Source: Adineta vaga (Eukaryota > Rotifera). From it: DNA of 64,000 bases. Made by a program: the position numbers and the translations under genes. The notes beneath the pieces were generated by a model. That model made no database searches. It saw nothing but the letters and a program-made list of their open reading frames with translations, and had not been told where the DNA came from. Below are positions 46,294-58,974 of this stretch, piece after piece; the stretch's first letter is position 1, and the number at the start of each line of letters is the position of its first letter. The stretch lies in contig CP075494.1 of NCBI GenBank assembly GCA_021613535.1, positions 3,286,001-3,350,000 on the forward strand. The letters are read 5' to 3'.

Positions 46294-49200
46294 TTAACGT
46301 CCTTGTAAATGTAAACGTGCTGCTATTGTAGTTCGGAAATGTTTCACAGATTTATTCAATTCTTTTCTATAAACTCTTGATGGTAGAATAAAAGTAACGA
46401 AAGTAACCATTGATGGAATAAATGAAATAAAATAACCCATCAATGGTAACCATACATCACTTGTTGAATTCATACAATCGGATATAAATGATAAAATTAA
46501 ACGTGGAATAGCTAAAATAATTAGAAGAATTGGTGCAATAAGAATATGCTTATGTATCAAAATTTGTTGCCATAATAATTTTCGATAATTTGCATCATGT
46601 TTTATAGTTTGTCGTTGTCGTGTTGTATTTAGACCAATTCGAAGCGAAAAATCAATGGTATAACATTGAGTATTTAAAAAGATATAATTCGATATATAAA
46701 TCATTTGTGATATTAATAAAATCAAATACTTCAATATAAATATAATCATTACAAATAATGTTGTGATTGATGAACCTAATAGATATGGACCACATCCATT
46801 TTTTCTTGGTTCTTTATTTTTAAATGTAATTAATGAAAGAATACCATTCGTTATTCCAATTAAACTTATTTTTACAATAAATGATTGATTTATTAAATCA
46901 ACATGTGGTTGAATATGATAACCAATGTATAGCATCAAGTGATAAACCAAATAAATGTGAATTAAATTGACATCGAGTTCCATGATAACATTTTGGACAA
47001 ACACACATCGAAACTTTCGGACATTTGGATGTATCTTGAATACATTGTGCATCATTTTCACAAACACTTAATCCATAACAATTATGTTGAAGAGAACTAT
47101 TGAATTGAAAACAATTTGCTAAACGTCGTTGATAAGTAAAATTATAACATAGACAAAAATAATCTTGACATGGTTTTTGATAATATTTTATTCGACGAAG
47201 AAGATGTAAACTAACAATGTTCATATCCAATAATTCATTTAAATGTTTACAACGATCGGATGAATGAATTGTTGATCATTTGGTATACATTGACCTCCGT
47301 GTAAACATCTATTAGGTTGACATATATCATTTCGAAGTAAACATCGACTACCCCATCGATTTATTGGACAAATACATATAGATTGATTCGTTGCTGAAAT
47401 ACCCATACATATTGAATCAAATGAGCATTGACATTGATGAAAATATCTGCATGATTTTCCATACCAACCTGAATAACATTGACAAAATGTTCGACCGAAT
47501 GGATCATCAATATATTTCATACAAATCAATTTGTATTGAATAATTTTTTTCAGGATGTTTTGGTCGAGTGGGATAAAGCAAATTTATATTATATTTAATC
47601 GAACAATGATATAAATAAAGATATGTATGTTGTTGATATGAATAAACTATTCTTTGTTCATCATCAATATCAATTAGAGAAATTAAAATAGTAAATAATG
47701 TACGTCGAGAATTTGAATATGTTCGAAATTGTACAGTTAAACTGATACGTTGATTTTGATATTGACATTCATTACCATAATAACTTGGTGGACTAAGACA
47801 TGTTTCATTAAATACAGTCTTTTTATTATCTAACCAAACGCGTAATGGAAGTCCACGATGACAACGTTGTTGATCATATTCAATTTCATTATCAACCATT
47901 TTAGTTTCCTGTTTAATGATTCTATTATCATCCGGTAAATAAAAAAATTCACGTGTTCCACCAAAATAATGAAAACGTCCACAAAAAAACTCATCAATAC
48001 TCGAGCGTTTGTTATCATATTTTGGATAACAAATATTATCAGATTTGGTAATATTTCGAGTTTGATTACATAATGGTTCTTTATCTCGGTGTAAGCATTG
48101 ATAATCTTCTGAACATCATTCATATAATAAACAGTTTTGATTTGAATCATTCTTACAATAAAAATATTCTGTAGTCAATGGTTCATTATCTTGTTGACAA
48201 AGTTTTGGTTCATCTGTAGCACCAAGACAATCAATTTGACCATCATTTGCTTTTTCAAATGGTAAACACATAAATTTATATGTTACAGATGAAACACATA
48301 AATATTATCCCATTGCCAATGGTCACATTCAGTTTCATCTGTTTCATTTTGATTATCAATTAATATATTACTCATATCTATAATACCATTACAAATCTTT
48401 GGAAATTATATAATTCTTTTTGAAGTTTGTCCATATTCGTTTTCATCTTCACACGTCTCATCATCATACGTAGATATATACAATCACAAGCACCATTGAC
48501 AAGTAATTTTCTGGAAATACATTGATTTGTTGATTTACATTTAAACAATATATCCGAATCTAATATGGTACATGTTTCATTTATTAATGGACATTGTTCA
48601 TCATCTTTATAAACACAATCATTTGCACCATCACAAATTTGAATATTCAGAATACATGTTGATGAATTAAGACATTGATACATTATCGATTTATTACAAA
48701 TTGTTGACTCAGTAAAAGCAATCATCGGATTACAATGATATAACTGTTTGTATACATTTAAAACATAAGCATAATCGGAATTAAATTCATCAATAATTAT
48801 TGAAAAATCTTCTGGACGACGACATGTAGTATCATTAAATTTTAGTATGGTTTTATTCGAAGAAAATCAATTACAAAATCGATCATCGTAACATATATAA
48901 TGAGGTCTGGACATGTTTCATTAATGATTTGAAGTGATGAATCGTCAACATAAATGTCTCCACATAATAAATAAGAATTAGGAAATATATCAAAACTACA
49001 CCGAAATATTGACCAATAATCATCCGACATCAAACTTAGTGTTTCTAAAAATATGATTTTTTCTAATAATTTTTTACGTTCATCAAAACATGAACTAGTA
49101 AATTGTATTGTAGAGTGAGAAGATGATCTCAAACATTGTATATCTCCTTCATGAATTGATGGTTCTATAGTAGTCGTAGAAAAATAAAGATAATCACGAT

Positions 49201-49975
49201 ACGAAAATGGATCTGATCGATCAAGACAATCGAAAGTATAACTTTGATCACCATTAAATTCTTTAGAAATACATTGACCATTATCACATCGGTATTCATT
49301 CTCATTACATTCATTTATTTTAAGTCGCCAACAATATTCTTCATCAATTTGATTATTTAAACAATCGACATATCCATCACATACATCAGTCCGATCAAGA
49401 TATAGAGATGCAAAACTTTTATTACATTCTAAATGTACATAACATGTTCAACTTGTAGGTTTATAATATTGTTCATAAAACTGATGAACATTTTTAGTTA
49501 ATGATACACTTTGAGAATCGTAAAAATCTAATGAATATTGACATTGTGGACCAAATCTTGGTAATGTACAATTATAAAATAAATCCATATCATTTGATTG
49601 AAATTCATTTGAAATAGAACGTTGATCAACATAAAATTGATAACGTTCAATAAGATTGATTGATGCTGACCATTGATATAATTGTTCACTAGTAACATGT
49701 TGATTGTAAAGATCAGCAAAGATCAATTTTGGATCAAAGTTATTTTCTGTTACATTCCATTCCAATGACCATTCTGTTAAACAATAAGATATAATTTGAC
49801 GCAAATTCAATTCTTTTTCAGTTACAGATAAAACATGTAAACAAGTATGTTGAAGTTCAACATATGTTTCAGTTTTATTTATCCAATCGGTAAGATCAAG
49901 ATTAATATGAGGTGAGCCAAGAATTGAATGTAAGAAGATTAAACAGAATAGATTTTTGATTATGAATACTATAAT
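46294..49975 (-). pseudogene. LDL-receptor class A/EGF/7TM receptor, heavily disrupted
   Basis: Minus strand. A signal-like segment (NLFCLIFLHSILGS) is followed by an extracellular part with LDL-A-type modules (CNENEYRCDNGQCISKEF, CLNSSTCILNIQICDG), EGF-like units (CQCYSGWYGKSC, CLHGGQCIPN, CVCPKCYHGTRCQF) and a C-terminal seven-helix part (46294-47067). No in-frame ATG is seen before the signal segment. The frame is broken many times, with clear examples of a TGA at 48116-48118 in a Trp-like position, a deletion/shift near 48310, and shifts near 46920, 47240, 47530, 48400 and 48840. Related to the fragment at 8813-9163. A dead adhesion-type receptor. Confidence 0.75.
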
Positions 49976-50007
49976 TTAAATGAATCAATATTTTTATATC
50001 CCTACTC

Positions 50008-50066
50008 TTCGAGATGGTGTGTGTGTAAGCGTTAAGATAATGCCCAACCTCACCCACACTCTTTCA
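50008..50066. repeat. Palindrome family, copy 19
   Basis: Left arm with TTCGAGATGGTGTGTGTGTA from about 50008, right arm AACCTCACCCACACTCTTT at 50046-50064. It abuts the 5' end of the receptor pseudogene, where the start codon is missing. Confidence 0.6.
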
Positions 50067-50448
50067 GTAGAGAAAACATGGAAATAATAAAATTTAGAAA
50101 AATGATTAAAGATTATTAGATATGCTGACGTATACAAGGCAATAAGTCACCAAGGATTTTCATTATATTAATCAAATATATCTGTGTCATATAATGCACG
50201 TGACAATACGTAAGATATTTTGTTTTATTAAAAAGAACTCATGCCGGATATACTGTTTTCTTTATTTTTAATTTATGGAGTAAAATGACGTACGACAGTT
50301 GTTAAACGTTTTTTCGTTTGATTGTTAGAGGAAATTTGACAATTGTGTGTATCACCATTAGTTTTATCAAAAATATGATTTCTCCAAACACTGCGATACT
50401 AATTTAAAGAATATTTGTTCTGAAGTTTTGTAATTACCTAAGGAAAAA

Positions 50449-50547
50449 AGCGAGACTTCTGTACCAAGGGGAAAAGTGCTGGCACCTGTTTTGCATTTTT
50501 CCCCGTGTTCCGCACTTCCCGATACTTCGAAGTGCGGAAGTCTCGCT
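50449..50547. mobile_element. GC-rich MITE-like element
   Basis: Perfect 11-bp terminal inverted repeat AGCGAGACTTC (50449-50459) and GAAGTCTCGCT (50537-50547), with an inner hairpin CCGCACTT/AAGTGCGG. GC content is far above the flanks. No coding frame of its own. The rest of 50067-50701 holds no gene. Confidence 0.6.
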
Positions 50548-50701
50548 CCCCCTTGACTGTACTCTAAATTGAAAAAGAAATTGATAAATACTTCGATTTC
50601 AATACGTTCTATCGTTTTATTCTTCAAAGCAAAAGAAAACCCAAATACACTCATTCAAATCGATGCGAGAATAACGAATGAAATAAATTTATATAAAAAT
50701 T

Positions 50702-51694
50702 TTATTTAATAAAAAATATTGTCGAGTTTTTATTTTGATCATAATATGTCATAACTTTTAATTTTCTTTGTAACCAAAAATCTGTTTGATATTGTGATAA
50801 ATCGATAAGTATTCGAGAATCTAATCCGTCTACATTAATTTGTATTTGTTTTAAAAATTTCATTGGTAATAATACATTTTCCCAATCTTTAGCATTGATC
50901 ATTGAATCATTATAATTATTTGAAATACAATTAACTCGAAATATTTTTATTTGTGGACATAATTGAAATATATCTTCAATACAATAATAATCACGAACAT
51001 TAGTCATTTGAAGTTTTTTTAATTTTGATAAACTATTTGGTTGAATATTTATATAATAAAATTCATTTTCATAATATACAAATGATAAATTTAAATTGAT
51101 TAAATTCGGTATAAATGGAACTAATTTTAAAAAATCATTTCCTAAATAACAATTCATAGATAAATATTCAAGTGATAATAATGGTTGATGAATTGTATCT
51201 AAATCGAATGTTTTAAAGTCTAAATATAATTTAAGACGATTTAAATGAAATAATTTTAAAATAGTTGATATCAAATCTTTGATATTAGCATGATACCAAT
51301 TAAAATTTAAAGATAAGTTATATAAATGATCAGGAAAAGGAATTTTTCCAATAAATCTTCTTATATTTTCAGAATTATCAATATTAAAACATGTCAATGA
51401 ATGTAAACAAATAAATGATTCGATTGGTATTCGTGATAATCCTTTTCGTGAGCAAAGTTTCAATGAAGAAATATGTTCCACTGGAATTGAATGGATAAGT
51501 TGTTGAAATATTTTATTACTTAATGATAAATCCTTTGTATCAATAGAATAATGTCGATAAGAAATACAAAGTAATTTAAAACGAGAATTTAAATTAAAAA
51601 ATGAAGAAAATAATTGTTGACCATTAAGATATTCAAATATATTTAGTAATACTTCATTTGGAAAATATTCAATAGTTGATTTCGATTGAGACAT
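50702..51694 (-). CDS. F-box protein with leucine-rich C-terminal part
   Basis: Intact single-exon frame of 330 residues. The F-box is at the start (EYFPNEVLLNIFEYLNGQQL, residues about 9-45). The rest has irregular LRR-like repeats (LYNLSLNFN, LNRLKLYLDF, LEYLSMNCYL, LINLNLSFVY, LKKLQMTNV). F-box proteins connect a substrate to SKP1 in an SCF ubiquitin ligase; the substrate is unknown. Large F-box families of this kind are common in rotifers, and the copy shows no lesions. Confidence 0.85.
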   Translation of the reverse strand: MSQSKSTIEYFPNEVLLNIFEYLNGQQLFSSFFNLNSRFKLLCISYRHYSIDTKDLSLSNKIFQQLIHSIPVEHISSLKLCSRKGLSRIPIESFICLHSLTCFNIDNSENIRRFIGKIPFPDHLYNLSLNFNWYHANIKDLISTILKLFHLNRLKLYLDFKTFDLDTIHQPLLSLEYLSMNCYLGNDFLKLVPFIPNLINLNLSFVYYENEFYYINIQPNSLSKLKKLQMTNVRDYYCIEDIFQLCPQIKIFRVNCISNNYNDSMINAKDWENVLLPMKFLKQIQINVDGLDSRILIDLSQYQTDFWLQRKLKVMTYYDQNKNSTIFFIK

Positions 51695-53635
51695 TTTAGA
51701 TTGTTGGGAAGCTTTTCTGTACTTATTAACACTATGGATGATTCATCTGATAAGTATTATTCGTCAATCAGAAAAGGAAAAGACTCCAATGCATTCAAGA
51801 ATATGTACATAATTAGAAATCAAGAGGGAGACACGATAAACAAAACAATATAAATTTAGACAGAGGAAGATGGCGTTGTGGTATAACAAAGACAAATCAT
51901 AATACTCTCATTATATTTACGAAGAAATTATGATAGTTTTATAAAACGTATTCGAATATGATATTATAGTCTCACTCACAGAATATTATAAAGTTGTTTT
52001 AAATTAAGCTCCTTTATTTAACAACTTGTGGCAATCAGAAAAACAAAAATCAGTTTTAAACAAATTTCACAAGTGATTATCATAAGGAGTCACTTCTTTT
52101 CATCAACTAAACAAAAAAAGATAAATAAATATGAAACTTCAGTCATTACGGTCTTTTTATATTAATCGAAAATAGAATTTTACAAGGATAATTCTTTCTA
52201 ACGAATAATATTCTAATTATCTGCATCATTTAGAATGTATTCAGATTCGACCGATGATGTATCTATGAGGAAGAAAAACAGTCAAATTAAGGTTTCATTA
52301 GATCTTTCAATGATATGAATGCAAATAAATATGAAGAAAATGACACTCGTAGTCACTCTCTAAGATTTGAATTGATTATTTTATTAATGATTTAAATTCA
52401 AGTAAACTTCAAAGATAATTATCTTTGTTCCCTTCACAAACAAGTTTATTCGACAATTAATTCATGAATGTTGAGTAATTCGTCCAAAAGTGTCAATTTA
52501 GAACTATGGTTAGATGATAGTATGAGTCTGTAATCGAGTACACGAAGAAAATAATATCAACAATCATAAAAAGATGACGACGAATAAAACGAAGTTCACA
52601 ATGTTATATCGTCATTGATCAGTATAGATGATGAAAACAAATGTTGTTTTGTAAAATGTAAAATTATTCGAATAATAAAATATATGTTCATAGAAAAACA
52701 ATCCTATTTGACAAATATGACTACCAGATTGATAAAATCTAGTCGGCCTATAAGATTAACACAGAAATTGTAAAAACAAATACAGATAATCGATGAATTG
52801 TTTGATGAGAAAAATCACTTTCAGCGTGAAGAGCAAATGTTAAATTGAATGCTAGTAAAATATAGATAGATATTCAAATTTGACGATACAATGCTACGAA
52901 AACGTTAGAAAATAATAGTGTATATCATATCAAAATTATTGCTTGAAGGCATAGGTTCAAATGAGAAGATTTCTAGACGATTCATACTAACAGAAAATGA
53001 AGAGTTTTTGAATTGTATTTCTTTTAGAATGATCTAAGAAACCAAAATGACAATATCTATTGGTCTTATAAAAATAAATTTTGCGAGAGTTGTTCATTTT
53101 AGATGATATTCGATTCCAAGATTGAATTTTGAGGAGTGTGGGTGTAATGGGGAGATGTATACTTCTCTTCATTTCTACCAGGCACTCAAATCATCATTCA
53201 ACTCGATCCATCTTCTGGGTTTTATTTTTTAATTGAGCATACCAAATTCAATACAAATACAAAATTGAACCAGAAATATCTGATTTTGATTCCAAGCCAA
53301 TTGATCATCTATTCTATAGTACTCGATGATAAATAATAAAAATTTGATCGCACGTTCTGCGACAGCATAGTATACTATTTAAGATGCATAAGATCTGACT
53401 CAATTTTTGTGTCTATTTGCATATTCTTTCCTTTCTTTAATTCACTTAAAGTGTAGTCTCATGTTTACAAATTAATTTCGTCATCATGCGATTTTCTCCT
53501 TCGGAGATGCAGTACTAAACACAACATTCTTGTTCACAGTTCCTGGCTCTGAATATTCTCCTGTTTTATTTGTCAGCCAGAGCAGGATTTCTATTTCTAC
53601 ATGCCGATATCTTTCGTATTCAACATTTTTCTGTG
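51695..53635. other. Long non-coding stretch, one half-palindrome
   Basis: About 1.9 kb of AT-rich sequence with no coding pattern on either strand. It holds only a palindrome left arm TTTTGAGGAGTGTGGGTGTA at 53127-53146, whose right side (to about 53190) is eroded. It lies 3' of the minus-strand ART-TPR gene. Confidence 0.4.
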
Positions 53636-56059
53636 CTACATTAGAGAGGAGATAAATTTATAAATATTTTGTGTTCTGTCAAAGTTTCTTTCATAGATTT
53701 GGAGGTGAGGATGGGCTACTGGTAATACTTGTCTTCCAATTTGAAGAGCAGATTTATAAAATAGATAGGCATTCGAATAATCACCCATGTTGTGATACGC
53801 ATTGCCGATGTTGTTGTAGGATGAAGCCACAGCTGGATGATTGGAAGGAAGTGATTGTTGTCGAATTTTGAGAGCTTGTTCATGTGATGATAGTGCTTTG
53901 GGATAATCACCCATGTCAGAATACACAGTACCGATGTTGTTGTAGGATGAAGCCACGTCTGGATGATTGGAAGGAAGTGATTGTTGTCGAATTTTGAGAG
54001 CTTCTTCATGTGATGATAGTGCTTTGGGATAATCACCCATGTCAGAATACACATTACCGATGTTGTTGTAGGACGAAGCCACATCTGGATGATTGGAAGG
54101 AAGTGATTGTTGCCGAATTTTGAGAGCTTGTTCATGTGATGATAGTGCTTTGGGATAATCACCCATGTCAGAATACACATTACCGATGTTGTTGTAGGAT
54201 GAAGCCACAGCTGGATGATTGGAAGGAAGTGATTGTTGTCGAATTTTGAGACATTGTTCATGTGATGATAGTGCTTTGGGATAATCACCCATGTCAGAAT
54301 ACACACTACCGATGTTGTTGTAGGACGAAGCCACATCTGGATGATTGGAAGGAAGTGATTGCAGTTGAATTTTGAGACATTGTTCATATGATGATAGTGC
54401 TTTGGGATAATCACCCATGTCAGAATACACATTACCGATGTTGTTGTAGGATGAAGCCACAGCTGGATGATTGGAAGGAAGTGATTGTTGCCGAATTTTG
54501 AGAGCTTGTTCATATGATGATAGTGCTTTGGGATAATCACCCATGCCAGAATACACATTACCGATGTTGTTGTAGGATGAAGCCACATCTGGATGATTGG
54601 AAGGAAGTGATTGTTGTCGAATTTCAAGACATTTTTTATAAAGTATTATGGCTTCCTTGTATTGTCCTTTCTGGCATTTTATTGAACCAAGTTGGTTATA
54701 AATGGATACGTTGTCACCGTCGTTCATTCTCTCATCATGTAGAAATTTACATATTCGTTCAGCAGTGTCACATTGTCCCACGGCAGATAATACCAAACTC
54801 ATTCTATACCATCCTCCGGAGTTCGGGGAACTCTCTTCTCGAATGTGTTTAGTAAGCATACATAACGTTTCATCATTATCACTGGTTAATAATAGATTCA
54901 CCTCATACACTGGTGCATTTTCATCCATTAGCCTCATGTCATGTATACGAAAGATGGTATGCATTGAAAAGAGAATTTCATCTTCCTCTGGAAACTGACT
55001 GATATGTCGAACCGAAGCATACGGTGTTGTAGATTGACTAGGATCAATTCTCATTACAAAAACAACACTCACCACATCACTATTCTGTCCATTTGTTGGA
55101 GTAAAAAGTAACGAGGCATCGCGGTTTCTACTTGTTGATAAGAAATTATGGAATGACATTAGTCCACCTTTTGATTTTAACATTTCATCAAAATCTCTCT
55201 TTGTCATACCTTGACCACGATAAACTGTAAAGATTTCAGCGGTAGAAGTGTTTGGAAATTGTTGTTTGTGTAATTCTTCAATATGTCGATGAAGATCACT
55301 GATGAAAAAACCCATTAATGTAATTATTTCACCATTCATCACTCGTAGGGCACGATTCAACATTCCAAACAAAAATCTCTCTGTTGTATACCACCAAATG
55401 GGTGTCTGCTGATGATACCCACTTTCCAACTGTTTAACTTTCTTTCGATCGATATCATTGTCAACAAATGTATCACAATAGTAATCAACATATTCTTTGA
55501 TGTGTTTATCTTCAAAGGTGATGGTTAATAGTATTTCTTTGATGATTTGTGTGTACATAAATGACGGTTCTAATTGATCCAATCGTTTTTCAGGTGCCAC
55601 AAAACTCATTGGCATGGCATTGTATTCATGTTGACGAATTATTTTTTGTAATTGATGACAGATATTTGTGATGTCTATAGAAATATCTTTTACCTTACAC
55701 CACTGTTTTGCCCAATGTTCATGTCGATTTTTGTTGTCAGTGAAGATAAAAATAGAATCAATTTGTGAGATATCATGTATACATGGCACGATATGTTGTC
55801 CAATTGATCCGGAAACAATCATGCATACTTTTGTGTCGATGGCGTTGAGAATAAATTCTATACATTGATCATTATCAGTGAATGTATGAATCTCATGAAC
55901 AACGTGATAAAGTTGTGTGATTGTATTTTGATTGTCCTGGTTATTGTTGTGAATGGAACTGTCTAACCAGACTACAAGAACATCTTGTATTGGGTGAATA
56001 TTGACATGATTATATTTGTTGGATTCATGGAAAATCATTGAAGTCTGCTCATTTGCCAT
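53636..56059 (-). CDS. ART-TPR protein: R-S-E ADP-ribosyltransferase plus kinesin-light-chain-type TPR array
   Basis: A single-exon frame of 807 residues, intact. Residues 1 to about 160 form an N-terminal domain with VVWLDSS and IFIFTDN. The ART part follows: Arg281 in YRGQGM, Ser308 in FLSTSRNRD, and the ExE pair Glu359/Glu361 in FPEEDEILF, then IFRIHDM. From residue 470 to 763 there are seven near-identical 42-residue TPR units of the kinesin-light-chain type (LPSNHP.VASSYNNIG.VY..MGDY). The TPRs would bind a peptide partner and the ART would modify it or a neighbour. The combination is frequent in bdelloids; its function there is, as far as I know, unsettled. Confidence 0.88.
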   Translation of the reverse strand: MANEQTSMIFHESNKYNHVNIHPIQDVLVVWLDSSIHNNNQDNQNTITQLYHVVHEIHTFTDNDQCIEFILNAIDTKVCMIVSGSIGQHIVPCIHDISQIDSIFIFTDNKNRHEHWAKQWCKVKDISIDITNICHQLQKIIRQHEYNAMPMSFVAPEKRLDQLEPSFMYTQIIKEILLTITFEDKHIKEYVDYYCDTFVDNDIDRKKVKQLESGYHQQTPIWWYTTERFLFGMLNRALRVMNGEIITLMGFFISDLHRHIEELHKQQFPNTSTAEIFTVYRGQGMTKRDFDEMLKSKGGLMSFHNFLSTSRNRDASLLFTPTNGQNSDVVSVVFVMRIDPSQSTTPYASVRHISQFPEEDEILFSMHTIFRIHDMRLMDENAPVYEVNLLLTSDNDETLCMLTKHIREESSPNSGGWYRMSLVLSAVGQCDTAERICKFLHDERMNDGDNVSIYNQLGSIKCQKGQYKEAIILYKKCLEIRQQSLPSNHPDVASSYNNIGNVYSGMGDYPKALSSYEQALKIRQQSLPSNHPAVASSYNNIGNVYSDMGDYPKALSSYEQCLKIQLQSLPSNHPDVASSYNNIGSVYSDMGDYPKALSSHEQCLKIRQQSLPSNHPAVASSYNNIGNVYSDMGDYPKALSSHEQALKIRQQSLPSNHPDVASSYNNIGNVYSDMGDYPKALSSHEEALKIRQQSLPSNHPDVASSYNNIGTVYSDMGDYPKALSSHEQALKIRQQSLPSNHPAVASSYNNIGNAYHNMGDYSNAYLFYKSALQIGRQVLPVAHPHLQIYERNFDRTQNIYKFISSLM
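53771..54652 (-). repeat. Seven tandem 126-bp units encoding TPRs
   Basis: Exact 42-codon periodicity, with neighbouring units almost identical at DNA level; the outermost units are the most divergent. Because the period is a multiple of three, a second long stop-free frame appears on the same strand (53716-54627). Confidence 0.85.
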
Positions 56060-57331
56060 TCACTCAGAGTTTTGTTGTTTGTGACGTACGTAGTTATATA
56101 TAAATATAATGTTTGAAAGAAAAGTTAAAAGTAAAACAACAACAAAAAATGTGCTGCTTTCAATCTTTCAATTCTTGAAGTGAAATTAGTTTTTTTCTTT
56201 CTACAAAAATAATTTGTGTTCGAAGATGTTGATGATGACATCGACAAAAAAGAAAGGCGTAAGTGCTTCATTTCTCAACAGAATGAATAAATCAGATTGT
56301 TTTAGTATATATAGTTTGCGAATTCAAAAGTAACATAAAAATTAGATATTTTGAAGGGAAAAGTATTCATTTACTTCACAAATATATCTTTTACTATGGA
56401 AACTGCAGTATTATCTACGAATTGATCAGTTATACCTGCCAATTTGGATTCTTTTTGCAGTAACGAAATTATTGTCACATTCTTATTCTCGACTGAAAGC
56501 AAATAAACATTGGAAAAAAACTCGTGTGTAATAATGAAAAAAAAATCAATGAGATACGAAAGGGCATAACGAAAGAAAAATGATGACAATAAATCAATCA
56601 TGAATTCCTTAGAAGAAACCATTATGATCAACAATCTTGTATCCTTTCAAATAAAAGTCTGATATATTATTAAACCTCCTCTTTATCAAGAAATAAACAC
56701 TATAGTCTTAAAACTTCACATTATATTCGTCGATTAGATTAAGAATGAGCATGGATGACAAGATGAATATCTTGAATTTCTCTGATTTGCATCCACATTC
56801 TTAATTCTAGATTTATATTTGCATGAGTCGACATTTGTGGAAAATGTTCAGTATCAGTAAAGAATCTATTCGTACCGATAAATTTTTCTTCGGTCATTTT
56901 TAGACAATTCGATTGATCATTTGACAATTGTGTCATAAAGTTTTCCTATCAAGTAGAACAAGTGAATCAATAATTGATTTAGATCATAAGTATATTGACA
57001 TCAATCGCACTTTATTTGACAAAATCTTTTAACGAAAAACTCCCCATGCACCACGTCAATAGTCTTATCCTACTGTGTAAGTTAATGAAATGTTTCTTGA
57101 TTATACTGCTGTATTTCATGTGTATTCATTTGTTGATCAATACTCTTTTCACATCAATTCACAAGCCTATTATATTTTTTGTTCTTTTTCTTCCTTGTAT
57201 TTCACAACTATAATGTAATTTCAAATGCTATGCAAGAAGGAATGACGAAATGTGACATTTTCTTTCTTTCACATGGTTAAACCCATCACAGAAAGAAAAA
57301 CAACCTTATTATATTAAGTATAGTGAGAGAA
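56060..57331 (-). other. Sparse coding traces, no gene model
   Basis: After a TTTCAG acceptor-like site at about 56494, an exon-like frame to TAA 56371 reads VTIISLLQKESKLAGITDQF and so on. Another frame near 56950-56739 starts after a TTGATAG acceptor and reads ENFMTQLSNDQ. Neither is recognised and they do not join in phase. The rest is non-coding. Confidence 0.25.
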
Positions 57332-58269
57332 ATGCCTGAATTAATTGAAAATCTCTTGTCGATTGATGAAGCAAATGCTACACTAAATGCATTACGACCA
57401 GATGGTAATGAAATTTCCTATGGTCAATATTATGCATTGAAAGATAATTATTTACTTGCTCGTCTACAACGATAAATGGCATTTCAAGCATCGATGAATC
57501 CATCGGGTGATTTTCCTTGGTATCGATGTACAATGTCGTCAGTTCCTCAAAATAAAATCATCTATACTTCATGGACACCAACTATTCAAAAAGTCAAAGA
57601 TTTAATGGAACAAAAAACAGGTGAAACTTGGAATTTCGCTCATATTATCTATTATAGAGATGGAGATGATAGTATGGGAATGCATAGTGATACAATGTTA
57701 GATTTAGTATCAAGTTCAAAAACTGCTGTTGTCAGTTTTGGCGCTACACAACAAAGATTTAGTTAAATGAACTATCATATATGAAGTTTGATCTCCCAAG
57801 CAATTCACTTTTCTTATTGGATGAACATACCAATAAACATTATGTACATGGAATAAAAAAGAAACGAAAACATGATGTTGATGATCGAATTGCAATTGTA
57901 TTTCGACATGTAACAACATTTAAAACTGATGATGGTAAATTGTATGGTCATGGATCAACATGTCTAACAAAGCAGGGTATTATTCAAAGAGAAACACGAC
58001 AAGAGTTCTTTCAATATTTAATTTCATTCTTACTTACTACTTTATTAATTTTCTTACTTCCAATCTCTTTCCCTACGCATTGGTCAAAAAAATTAGCAAT
58101 TGGAGGATTTCTTTGGATCGTTATCTATATTCTTGTTAGAAAAAGCGAACGACTCATACGCAATTATATGAATAAGAAAAATAATGAGCGTTTACAAAAA
58201 CTATGTCAAATGAAGAATTTTAAAATTTGGGATCAGACAGACATGCGAAACTTTTTAAAATATTCATAA
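57332..58269 (+). pseudogene. AlkB-like 2-oxoglutarate/Fe(II) dioxygenase with C-terminal membrane segment
   Basis: From the ATG at 57332 the frame shows the AlkB pattern: WYRCTMSSVPQ, a Phe-Asn-like HIIYYRDGDDSMGMHSDTML holding the H-x-D iron ligands, VVSFGA and, later, the distal His and Arg (HYVHGIKK, RIAIVFRHVT). After it comes an unusual tail with two hydrophobic stretches (YLISFLLTTLLIFLLPISF and LAIGGFLWIVIYILV). Two lesions interrupt the frame: a TAA at 57473-57475 and a one-base loss near 57765. The usual reaction is oxidative demethylation of nucleic acid or protein. A membrane-anchored AlkB would be unusual; the copy is probably inactive. Confidence 0.7.
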
Positions 58270-58974
58270 ATTTTCATATACATAGTATAAGTTGTTCCAT
58301 CTTAGATATGCGTGGTAGGATATTCTAGATACTTCATCCATCTTGGATTTGTTCAAATAATAATTTTTCTTTCATATAGTTTTCATTTGGAAAAATCAAA
58401 ACAATCATAATTCTATTTGATTTAGACGTGGTCAACAAACAAATGAACACATTTAGAACACTTTGACATTTATAATGTTCCTTTATTTATAGTGTAAATA
58501 AGCAGTACTTTAATTCATCATTTAAAATATCTCACTCCTATTCTGCTAAATTTAAGACATCAAACATTTTATTATTTATATTGATCTTCTATTGACAAAC
58601 TTCAGATCATAGAAAAACGTTTATACGAATATTTGAAAGAATACATTTTAGGTCACGATGCTTTTTATTCTGGAACTTGATCTTTAGACAAAAATATATT
58701 GAGGATATTTGATTATTGATAGAGTCGAACATTATAGTCAGAATGAAAAAAAGGACAAATAATCGTCGACATTAAGAAATAAAAAGAGAATAACATTGTT
58801 TAGACTGTCAAAACAATTTTTGTTTCAATTTTCACAATGATATGTGTGAATAGTTTGAAACTATTGAGCATAGTGATGATTATTCGACAAATATCAAGTC
58901 CGTGAATAAGATTTCGATAATACTAAGAATATAAATCGATTATATTACATTTAGCACTTACTTATAATCGACCA
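58270..58974. other. Intergenic, no gene seen
   Basis: AT-rich; no repeat of the palindrome family and no coding pattern recognised. Confidence 0.35.

Noticed and set aside
53716-54627. Second long open frame on the minus strand inside the ART-TPR gene
   Set aside because: It follows from a stop-free 126-bp repeat whose length is a multiple of three; the sequence is a monotonous repeat in the shifted frame with no protein character.
56371-56936. Two minus-strand ORFs as one gene
   Set aside because: They do not join in phase and neither matches a known family.
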